From the NCBI GenBank assembly GCA_964550025.1, contig CAZJYI010000241.1:1-12314 (forward strand): 12,314 bases of DNA, read 5' to 3'. The DNA is from CAZJYI01 sp964550025 (lineage in GTDB: Bacteria; Verrucomicrobiota; Kiritimatiellia; UBA8416; CAYOBW01). Under the pieces are notes generated by a model, which saw only the letters and a list, made by a program, of their open reading frames with translations, was not told where the DNA came from and ran no database searches. Position 1 is the first letter of the stretch, and each line of letters starts with the position of its first letter. Positions 6,983-12,314 of this stretch are shown here, piece after piece. The translations under genes were made by a program, and so were the position numbers.

Positions 6983-8428
6983 ATGAATACCGAAATCAAG
7001 CCATTTGCACCAGAGTTCGAGGAGTACCTGCGTGACGAGTCTCGGCGCGTGGGATCCGCCGAGCAGATCCTGTTCGCCGGCCGCGAAGGGGACATCCGCA
7101 ACGCACTCCAGGCGTCTCTGCCGATCACCATCCAGGGTGCGCGCACCGGCATTGCGGCCGGAGCCGTTCCGAACGGGGGACTGATTCTCAACCTCAGCCG
7201 CATGAATCACGTCGGCGACGTTGAAAACGGCCGCATAACCGTTCAACCCGGCGCGCTGCTTGCGGAAGTTCGGGAGAAGGTGAAAGGTGCCGGTCTGTTC
7301 TTTCCGCCCGACCCGACCGAGACCTCGGCCTCCATCGGCGGCATGCTCGCCTGCAACGCTTCCGGCGCGATGAGCTATCACTACGGCCCGACGCGCAAGT
7401 GGGTTCACGCCCTGCGTGTGATGCTTCCTGACGGCGATGTCATGCGCATCGAGCGGGGAGAGAAGATCGACGGATTCTCCTTCTCGCTAACCACCGAAAA
7501 CGGGCGCGAGATCTCCGGCACACTGCCCGAGCTCAAGATGCCCGACGTTAAGAGCGCCGCGGGCTACTTCATCAAACCCGACATGGATCTGGTCGATCTG
7601 TTCATCGGTATGGAGGGCACGCTGGGCATCATCACGGAAGCGGAGTTGTTGCTGCGGCCCGTCCCCCCCGTGCGCCAGGCACTCTGCGCCTTCTTTCCCG
7701 ACGAAGACTCCGCTCTGAAGTTCGTGCGCTTCCTCCGCGAGGATCTTGACCCTGTCGCGATTGAGCTGTTCGGTCACCGCGCCCTGAACCTGCTGCGTGA
7801 TTCCGACATGGATTTGCCGGCGTTCCCGGAACATGCCCACACCGCGATCTACTTCGAGTTTCACGGCGACAGCGAGGAAGCCCTCGAAGAAGCGGTCATG
7901 GCCTCGGCCGAGCGGATGGTCGAACTCGGTGCGGGCGAGGACGACTGCTGGTTCGCGGAAGGCCCGCGGCAGATCGAGATCCAGAAGACCTTCCGTCACG
8001 CCACACCCGAAGCCGTCAATCTCCTGATCGACCGGCGCAAGAAGATGTGCCCCGGCCTGACCAAGCTCGGAACTGACATGTCGGTTCCTGACGAGCAGCT
8101 CGAAGCTGTCATGAAGCTCTATCGCGACGATCTTGCGGCGGCCGGGCTTGAATACGTCATCTTCGGACACGTCGGCAACAACCATGTCCACGTCAACATC
8201 CTGCCGCGCAGCATGGACGAGTTGGCGCAGGGCAAAGCGCTGTACCTCAAGTGGGCGGCGGAGGTCGTCGCCATGGGCGGCTCGGTGTCGGCCGAGCACG
8301 GCATCGGCAAAATCAAGGTGCCCCTCCTCGAAACCATGTTCGGGCCTGAGGGCATCGCGGCTATGCGCGAGGTGAAGAGGATGTTCGATCCCGAGGGGAT
8401 TCTGAATCTGGGGAATCTGTTTGAGTAG
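6983..8428 (+). CDS. FAD-linked oxidase, GlcD/D-lactate dehydrogenase type (VAO family)
   Basis: 481 residues ending at TAG 8426-8428. The ATG at 6983 is chosen; an in-frame ATG at 6968 overlaps the predicted -10 box, and neither has a ribosome site. The FAD-binding domain (about 25-225) shows PITIQGARTGIAAGAVPNGG (47-66), the family's glycine-rich flavin loop, then PGALLAEV, FFPPDPTETSASIGGMLACN (106-125) and FIGMEGTLGIITEAEL (207-222). The C-terminal FAD-oxidase domain (about 230-481) shows GHVGNNHVHVN (395-405), matching the G-H-x-G-(D/N)-x-N-x-H metal/substrate motif, SAEHGIGKIK (436-445), and the closing FDPEGILNLGNLF. These enzymes oxidise alpha-hydroxy acids such as lactate or glycolate, passing electrons to a quinone, cytochrome or partner Fe-S protein; the substrate here is unknown. 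No signal peptide or membrane segment, so cytoplasmic or membrane-peripheral. No GlcE/GlcF-like partner gene is present in the window. Divergent from the cupin-AraC gene and probably regulated by it. Confidence 0.9.
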   Translation: MNTEIKPFAPEFEEYLRDESRRVGSAEQILFAGREGDIRNALQASLPITIQGARTGIAAGAVPNGGLILNLSRMNHVGDVENGRITVQPGALLAEVREKVKGAGLFFPPDPTETSASIGGMLACNASGAMSYHYGPTRKWVHALRVMLPDGDVMRIERGEKIDGFSFSLTTENGREISGTLPELKMPDVKSAAGYFIKPDMDLVDLFIGMEGTLGIITEAELLLRPVPPVRQALCAFFPDEDSALKFVRFLREDLDPVAIELFGHRALNLLRDSDMDLPAFPEHAHTAIYFEFHGDSEEALEEAVMASAERMVELGAGEDDCWFAEGPRQIEIQKTFRHATPEAVNLLIDRRKKMCPGLTKLGTDMSVPDEQLEAVMKLYRDDLAAAGLEYVIFGHVGNNHVHVNILPRSMDELAQGKALYLKWAAEVVAMGGSVSAEHGIGKIKVPLLETMFGPEGIAAMREVKRMFDPEGILNLGNLFE

Positions 8429-8465
8429 TGTTGGAGATCCATGAAAGGTAGGAGAGAGGGGAATC

Positions 8466-8582
8466 GGTTGACGAGAGCGGGCGACGAGACCAGATCACGA
8501 TCCTCCTTCGCCCTCCGGGCTACGGCGCGACAGGGTAGAGACTGTCCTAATCGTCCACCGTTATCGCCCGCTATCGTTCACC
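8466..8582. repeat. Nested inverted-repeat element with several potential stems (about 117 bp)
   Basis: The outer arms 8466-8484 and 8564-8582 pair at 16 of 19 positions, plus one G-T, with an uninterrupted core of AGCGGGCGA/TCGCCCGCT. Inside lie a second closing stem, ACGAT (8497-8501) with ATCGT (8550-8554); a tight hairpin, GCCC-TCC-GGGC (8510-8520); and GACAG (8529-8533) with CTGTC (8542-8546). The whole forms a branched, cruciform-like structure in DNA or RNA. It directly follows the FAD oxidase gene. It has no T-run for a simple intrinsic terminator and no coding sense. It resembles REP/MITE-like intergenic palindromes, but family membership could not be checked. Confidence 0.6.
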
Positions 8583-8602
8583 AAAAGGGGCGAAGAGTGG
8601 CT

Positions 8603-8704
8603 GGGAGATTCTGAAGAGATATGCGTGTAAGAGTATGTGTACGAGTACGGAGATCGCCAATGCCCCCCCTTACTCTTACACGTACTAGTACACTCTAATC
8701 TCCC
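8603..8704. repeat. Inverted array of degenerate hexamers, GTGTAN/GAGTAN units
   Basis: The left arm (8625-8648) is four hexamers in a row, alternating GTGTAN and GAGTAN. The right arm (8670-8693) read on the minus strand is again four such hexamers (GTGTAC, TAGTAC, GTGTAA, GAGTAA). In register the 24-nt arms match at 19 positions with one further G-T pair, around a 21-nt loop. Out of register, CGTGTAAGAGTA (8624-8635) and TACTCTTACACG (8671-8682) are a perfect 12-bp inverted repeat. A further outer pair, GGGAGATT (8603-8610) and AATCTCCC (8697-8704), encloses the array. GTACTAGTAC (8682-8691) is itself a perfect palindrome. It lies directly upstream of the dehydrogenase operon and could be an operator, a transcript hairpin or a dispersed repeat. 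Confidence 0.6.
8694..8699 (+). promoter_or_regulatory. Possible -10 element for the dehydrogenase operon
   Basis: TCTAAT matches TATAAT at five of six positions and abuts the right arm of the hexamer array. No -35 hexamer is recognisable 16-18 bp upstream (TACTCT at 8671-8676), where the repeat arm lies instead. If real, the leader would be about 34 nt and the repeat array would sit where an operator would be expected. Read-through from the oxidase promoter is an alternative. Confidence 0.25.
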
Positions 8705-8726
8705 CCTCGCTGAATGGGAATCAATC

Positions 8727-8732
8727 AAGGAG
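8727..8732 (+). promoter_or_regulatory. Strong ribosome-binding site of the dehydrogenase gene
   Basis: AAGGAG lies 7 nt before the ATG at 8740 and fixes this start. It contrasts with the divergent regulator/oxidase pair, neither of which has a Shine-Dalgarno sequence. Confidence 0.85.
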
Positions 8733-8739
8733 TTGAACA

Positions 8740-9783
8740 ATGAAAGCCATGAAGCTGACGGGTATCCGGCAGATGGAAATGATGGAGGTCCCGACCCCGG
8801 GAATCGTCAATGACGATGATGTGCTGATCAAGATGAGGATCGTCGGGGTCTGCGGGTCGGATGTGCACTACTACGAGACGGGACGGATCGGTGGGCAGGT
8901 TGTGGAGTATCCCTTCGCGGTCGGCCACGAGGGAGCCGCTGTCGTCGAAGCCGTCGGCCCGGCGGTGACCAACGTGAAGCCCGGCGACCGCATCGCCATC
9001 GAACCGGCCATGCCCTGCGGCACATGCGATCAGTGCTGCGTAGGGCGGCCGCATACGTGCCGCAAGCTGCGCTTCCTTGGTTGTCCGAAACAGGCGGAAG
9101 GCTGCCTCTCCGAGTACATCGTCATGCCGGAACGGAGCTGTTTCAAGGTTAGCGACAAGACCACCTTCGACGAAGCCGCCATCTCAGAACCGCTGGCGAT
9201 CGGCGTCTACGCCGTCAAGCAGTCCATCCCGATGCAGGGCGCCAAGGTCGGCATTCTCGGTGCAGGCTGTATCGGTCTGAGCGTACTGCTTCCTGCCGGG
9301 GCGCAGGGCGCAGACAAGATCTACGTCACCGACAAGATCGACAGCCGTCTTGACCTGGCCCGGAAAGCCGGCGCCGTCTGGGGAGGCAATCCGGACAAGG
9401 AAGATGTCGTGGCGAAGGTCGCCGAGCTTGAGCCCGGCGGCCTCGATGTCGTCTTTGAATGCTGCGGCGAACAGGACGCCTTGGACCAGGCAATCGAGAT
9501 GCTCAAGCCCGGCGGCAAGTTGCTGCTGATTGGCATCCCGCCCGTCGCCGAGCGCGTGACCTTCCTGATCGACAAGCTACGCCACAAGGAGATCTGCATC
9601 CAGAACGTCCGGCGGCAGAACCACTGCGTGCAACCCACTCTCGACATGATGGACCGCGGCGATTTTGACGTTAGTATCATGGTGACCCACCGCTTCCCGT
9701 TCGAGAAGACGCAGGCCGCTTTCGACCTCGCGGCCTCCTACGAAGACGGCGTGCTCAAGGCCATGATTGACTTCCCGGAATAG
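8740..9783 (+). CDS. Zinc-dependent MDR dehydrogenase, sorbitol/xylitol (L-iditol 2-dehydrogenase-like) type
   Basis: 347 residues, the usual length for the family. VGVCGSDVHYYETGRIG (35-51) is the sorbitol/xylitol dehydrogenase signature; catalytic-zinc ligands are C38, the H63-E64 pair (VGHEGAAVVE) and E150 (SEPLA). The structural-zinc lobe is complete, with C93, C96, C99 and C107 in C-x2-C-x2-C-x7-C spacing. The Rossmann fold shows GAGCIG (174-179) and an acidic end of beta-2 at D198 (YVTDKID), which favours NAD over NADP. It probably oxidises a sugar alcohol or a sugar hydroxyl in the cytoplasm; the exact substrate cannot be read from the sequence, and related enzymes range from threonine to galactitol dehydrogenases. 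First gene of an apparent operon: it ends at 9783, 16 nt before the DUF4832 gene. It is preceded by a 311-nt gap filled with inverted repeats. Confidence 0.92.
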   Translation: MKAMKLTGIRQMEMMEVPTPGIVNDDDVLIKMRIVGVCGSDVHYYETGRIGGQVVEYPFAVGHEGAAVVEAVGPAVTNVKPGDRIAIEPAMPCGTCDQCCVGRPHTCRKLRFLGCPKQAEGCLSEYIVMPERSCFKVSDKTTFDEAAISEPLAIGVYAVKQSIPMQGAKVGILGAGCIGLSVLLPAGAQGADKIYVTDKIDSRLDLARKAGAVWGGNPDKEDVVAKVAELEPGGLDVVFECCGEQDALDQAIEMLKPGGKLLLIGIPPVAERVTFLIDKLRHKEICIQNVRRQNHCVQPTLDMMDRGDFDVSIMVTHRFPFEKTQAAFDLAASYEDGVLKAMIDFPE

Positions 9784-9799
9784 AACGGGAAGGACTCGA

Positions 9800-11326
9800 A
9801 TGCGGAGACACAAGATGGATTCGTTGAGCAGGAAGCGCCACAGGGACCTTTTTAGTCATGTCGGGATGTTGATGGCACTGTTGGCGGTCACCGCTCTGGC
9901 CTCCGAGACCGTCACGGTTACACCCATTGACACGGGCGGGGCCCTGGTCAATCCCGCCATGGGTTGGACGATGCACTTCTACTCCAACGTGGCGCGCAAC
10001 TACGGCTCAAAGCTGGAACCTTCCGACACGCTCGATGACTTCCCCGGCGTCTCGACCGTCTATCTGCGCCTGCCATGGGCTTACCTGGAACCGGAGGAGG
10101 GCAGGTTCAACTGGGCCATACTCGATACGCCTGCCCAGCGTTGGATCGCCAGGGGAAAGAAGGTTGCCTTCCGTTTCACATGCTCCGAGAACTGGATGCC
10201 GTTCGCCACGCCCGAATGGGTGAAGAACGCCGGCGCGAAGGGAACCTACTACGTTTGGGGTAAAGGACGTGTGGCAACAAGCAACCGTTGGGACCCTTTC
10301 TTCGACGATCCCGTCTTCGTCAAGAAACTCGACGCCTTCCTCAACGCAGCCGGCAGACGATACGACGGAAATCCCAACGTCGAGTTCCTCGACGTCGGGA
10401 CCTTCGGCATGTGGGGGGAAGGCCACACGCACGGAAGCAGCAGGCAGGACAGCATCGAGATCCAGAAAGTCCACATTGACCTGCACCTGAAGCACTTCAA
10501 GAAGACGCTTCTCTGCATCTCGGACGACTACGCCGGGCACAACAAGCCGGGTAGACGCTTCCCTGTCACCGACTACGCTTTGTCGAAAGGCGTAACCATC
10601 CGCGACGACAGTATCCTGGTGCAGCCGCCGCCGAATAGCTGGTATCACGCTGAGATGGCGCAAGCCTTCTGGCCGAAGATGCCGATCATCCTCGAGCATC
10701 AACACTACGGCAATGCCGTCGGGTGCAAGGCCTGGGACGGTGCGCTGCTGGAGAAGTCGGTCGAGGAATACCACGCCAGCTTCATGTCCATTCACTGGTG
10801 GCCACATGAGCAGCTCGAAGACAACCGCGAGACGATCGACCGAATCAACCGACGGATGGGCTATCGACTGATGCCGGTCAGCGTGACCTGGCCGCAGAAT
10901 GTGAGCATCGCATCGACCCAGGCCAGCTACCATCAATATGGCGATGTAACGCGGCATGGAGACATCGCAGAACGCTTCAAGGTGCAGTGGTCATGGATGA
11001 ACAAAGGCGTTGCGCCCTGCTATCCCGGAGGCTACCCGGCCCTGACCCTCAGGGACAAAAAGGGAGGCATCGTCTCCGTGCTGGTCGATGAGTCCCTCAA
11101 TATGCGCGGCTTGAACACCGGGTTGCCCGGCAAAACGCCCGTTACCGAACACGAGAGCGAGTTCATCATCGGCCTGTATGCGCCAACCACGCGGCCGGGG
11201 ACTTACGACCTCTACATCTCTGTTGGCCAACGGGATGGCACCCCTACGATCGCCCTGCCGCTCAAAGACTCCGATGGTCAGAGGCGCTACCGGATTGGTA
11301 CCGTCACGCTCCGGGCGGAGAAATGA
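9800..11326 (+). CDS. Exported DUF4832-type TIM-barrel protein, putative glycoside hydrolase
   Basis: 508 residues from the ATG at 9800, preceded by GGAAGGA with a 5-nt gap; an ATG at 9815 (GGAG 7 nt upstream) is an alternative, and the open frame to 9767 overlaps the previous gene. Residues 18-35 (LFSHVGMLMALLAVTALA) after a basic stretch are a signal peptide. The body reads as a TIM barrel: NPAMGW (51-56), a family hallmark; STVYLRLPWAYLEPEEGRFNW (85-105), similar to the W-x-x-x-E-P-x-x-G-x-(Y/F)-(D/N)-W element of GH42/GH5-type enzymes; VAFRFTC; VEFLDVGTFGMWGEGH (194-209) with E207; PIILEHQHYG (295-304) with E299; and MSIHWWPHE (329-337). The C-terminal part contains VQWSWMNKGVAPCYPGGYPALTL (395-417), typical of the DUF4832 domain, followed by a beta-sandwich-like tail. 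No member function is known to me. E207 and E299 are placed like a clan GH-A acid/base and nucleophile. Middle gene of the operon. Confidence 0.82.
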   Translation: MRRHKMDSLSRKRHRDLFSHVGMLMALLAVTALASETVTVTPIDTGGALVNPAMGWTMHFYSNVARNYGSKLEPSDTLDDFPGVSTVYLRLPWAYLEPEEGRFNWAILDTPAQRWIARGKKVAFRFTCSENWMPFATPEWVKNAGAKGTYYVWGKGRVATSNRWDPFFDDPVFVKKLDAFLNAAGRRYDGNPNVEFLDVGTFGMWGEGHTHGSSRQDSIEIQKVHIDLHLKHFKKTLLCISDDYAGHNKPGRRFPVTDYALSKGVTIRDDSILVQPPPNSWYHAEMAQAFWPKMPIILEHQHYGNAVGCKAWDGALLEKSVEEYHASFMSIHWWPHEQLEDNRETIDRINRRMGYRLMPVSVTWPQNVSIASTQASYHQYGDVTRHGDIAERFKVQWSWMNKGVAPCYPGGYPALTLRDKKGGIVSVLVDESLNMRGLNTGLPGKTPVTEHESEFIIGLYAPTTRPGTYDLYISVGQRDGTPTIALPLKDSDGQRRYRIGTVTLRAEK

Positions 11327-11373
11327 ACAGGAACTGAGTCGCAGCTTTTGAAAGCCAGTCGTGAGGCACACTG

Positions 11374-12314
11374 ATGAGTAAGATGGATACAGGTTTAATG
11401 GGTGCGGCGCTGACGGCTTCCGCTCTTGCGGTGGCGGCGCCTGCGGCAGTTTCGTTCAACGAGGCTTCTCCCTGCTGGCCCGACACGGGCGGCGACGACT
11501 TGAACCGGCGAGTCGGATTCCGGGTGGTCCTGGACCGATTGCCTCGCGACAGCGTTCTGCGGATCGCGACGTCCGGGATCTACCGCTCAACCGTTAATGG
11601 ACGCTTCGCGGGACACGGTCCAGCGCGTGCCGGACACGGCCATTTCCGTATCGACGAGTGGGCGCTCGCACCGTTTGCGGGCGATGGGCCGCACGTGATT
11701 GGTATCGAGGTGGCGGCCAGTGCAGCCCGCAGCTACTACATGGTCAAACAGCCCGCCTTCCTGCAGGCAGAGATCGTCAGCGGAGGCAAGGTGCTTGCTG
11801 CCACACCCGATTTTCAGGCCGTCGATCTTCACCCTGTGGTCGTCCGCAAGGTCCCGCGCTACAGTTACCAGCGGACGTTCTCCGAGGTGTTCCGCCCCAC
11901 GCCGGGTTGGCGCGCAGCCTGGCGGAGCGATCCCAAGTGGGGTGGTCCGGCCATGAAGCTGATACGGACACCGGCAGTTCCCCTGGAGACGCGCGGCGTG
12001 CCCTATCCGGAGTTCGAGGTCCTCGATCCGAAACCCATCGCCACCGGCAGTTTCCGTGTGCTTCCCAAGCCTCCCAAACGGCGCTACTACGGGTTTTCTC
12101 CGAAAGGCTTCGGCGATTTTCCTGCAAAGGAACTCGAAGCGCGTCCCGACCTGTTGATGAGCTCGGTGCAGACCACCGCGCTCACGCCGGGCGCCGGCGG
12201 TACCACGATAGAGGCCGGCGCTTTCCGCCTGGCCGACTTCGGCACCAATCTCTCCGGGGTCCTGGGGTTCAAACTGCATGCCGCGAAGCCCGCCAGGCTG
12301 CTCGCGACCTTCGA
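11374..12314 (+). CDS. GH78 (alpha-L-rhamnosidase)-like protein, N-terminal part, cut by the window end
   Basis: Open from the ATG at 11374 to the end of the window with no in-frame stop, giving 313 complete codons. GAGG lies 7 nt before the ATG; the ATG at 11383 is an alternative. Residues 1-27 (MSKMDTGLMGAALTASALAVAAPAA) look like a weak signal peptide. Residues 60-135 (VLRIATSGIYRSTVNGRFAG, then GIEVAASAARSYYMVKQPAFLQAEI) match the layout of the rhamnosidase N-terminal beta-domain, in which a strand ending (A/S)-x-G-x-Y-x-x-x-(V/I)-N-G is followed by N-x-(L/I)-G-(I/V)-x-(L/V). LADFGTNLSGVLGFKLHA (286-303) corresponds to the D-x-G-x-N-x-x-G-x-(V/L) strand preceding the catalytic (alpha/alpha)6 barrel of GH78. 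The catalytic domain would lie outside the window, so activity is unproven. Third gene of the operon, 47 nt after the DUF4832 gene. Its presence supports a pectic or rhamnose-containing substrate, but other sugars are possible because GH78-like folds are diverse. Confidence 0.7.
   Translation, partial: MSKMDTGLMGAALTASALAVAAPAAVSFNEASPCWPDTGGDDLNRRVGFRVVLDRLPRDSVLRIATSGIYRSTVNGRFAGHGPARAGHGHFRIDEWALAPFAGDGPHVIGIEVAASAARSYYMVKQPAFLQAEIVSGGKVLAATPDFQAVDLHPVVVRKVPRYSYQRTFSEVFRPTPGWRAAWRSDPKWGGPAMKLIRTPAVPLETRGVPYPEFEVLDPKPIATGSFRVLPKPPKRRYYGFSPKGFGDFPAKELEARPDLLMSSVQTTALTPGAGGTTIEAGAFRLADFGTNLSGVLGFKLHAAKPARLLATF

Noticed and set aside
8441..8614. 57-codon open frame with GGAG upstream, just after the FAD oxidase gene
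   Set aside because: The translation is Arg/Ser-rich low complexity and is wholly formed by the inverted-repeat element at 8466-8582; no domain or conservation can be seen.
8625..8693. Considered as a CRISPR array
   Set aside because: Units are 6 bp, contiguous without spacers and inverted in the second half; no cas genes are present.
8727..8740. A 14-nt identity (TCAATCAAGGAGTT) between the dehydrogenase leader and the cupin-AraC coding start
   Set aside because: It is coding sequence in one place and leader in the other, with no shared flanks beyond a few bases; treated as chance similarity.

Overview
This is a GC-rich window, densely coding on both strands. It looks like a carbohydrate-utilisation region of a bacterium in or near the Planctomycetota-Verrucomicrobiota-Kiritimatiellota/Lentisphaerota (PVC) group. 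That placement is inferred from gene types that co-occur there: a secreted PQQ-like beta-propeller with a Cys-rich MPANGLLYAPPH block, a SASA/CE6-type esterase, a five-bladed-propeller protein, a XylR-like sensor/AraC regulator, a RhaS/RhaR-like AraC regulator and a DUF4832 protein. No marker gene is present to confirm the phylum.

Layout. (1) Positions 3-1835, + strand: the 3' part of a PQQ-like beta-propeller protein whose start lies before the window. It converges on the next unit. (2) 4187-1994, - strand: a two-gene exported unit of a SASA/CE6-type carbohydrate esterase followed 16 nt later by a five-bladed beta-propeller glycosidase-like protein. (3) 4188-4694: a 507-nt gap with one weak promoter/operator candidate and no convincing gene. 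(4) 6855-4695, - strand: two transcriptional regulators, a cupin-AraC protein and then a periplasmic-binding-protein-like (XylR-type) AraC protein. (5) 6856-6982: a divergent control region. (6) 6983-8428, + strand: an FAD-linked (GlcD/D-lactate-dehydrogenase-like) oxidase. (7) 8429-8739: a 311-nt gap almost filled by two consecutive inverted-repeat structures. (8) 8740-12314, + strand: an apparent operon of a zinc-dependent polyol-type dehydrogenase, a DUF4832 TIM-barrel protein and the first part of a large GH78 (alpha-L-rhamnosidase)-like protein that runs off the window.

How the genes may work together (inference). The esterase, the propeller protein, the DUF4832 protein and the GH78-like protein carry export signals or resemble exported families and could deacetylate and trim a plant or algal glycan. 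The cytoplasmic FAD oxidase and NAD-dependent MDR dehydrogenase could oxidise the released sugar, polyol or hydroxy-acid. The two regulators would sense the sugars.

The most interesting signal is in the divergent control region. Two 18-bp direct repeats (14/18 identical) sit exactly 21 bp apart and overlap the -35 position of an extended -10 promoter for the oxidase. This is the geometry known from AraC-type class II activation. Both divergent genes lack a Shine-Dalgarno sequence and have a -10-like hexamer only 8-10 nt from the start codon, so both may be leaderless. The two palindromic elements at 8466-8704 and the glycosidase-like architecture of the DUF4832 protein are the next items worth checking.
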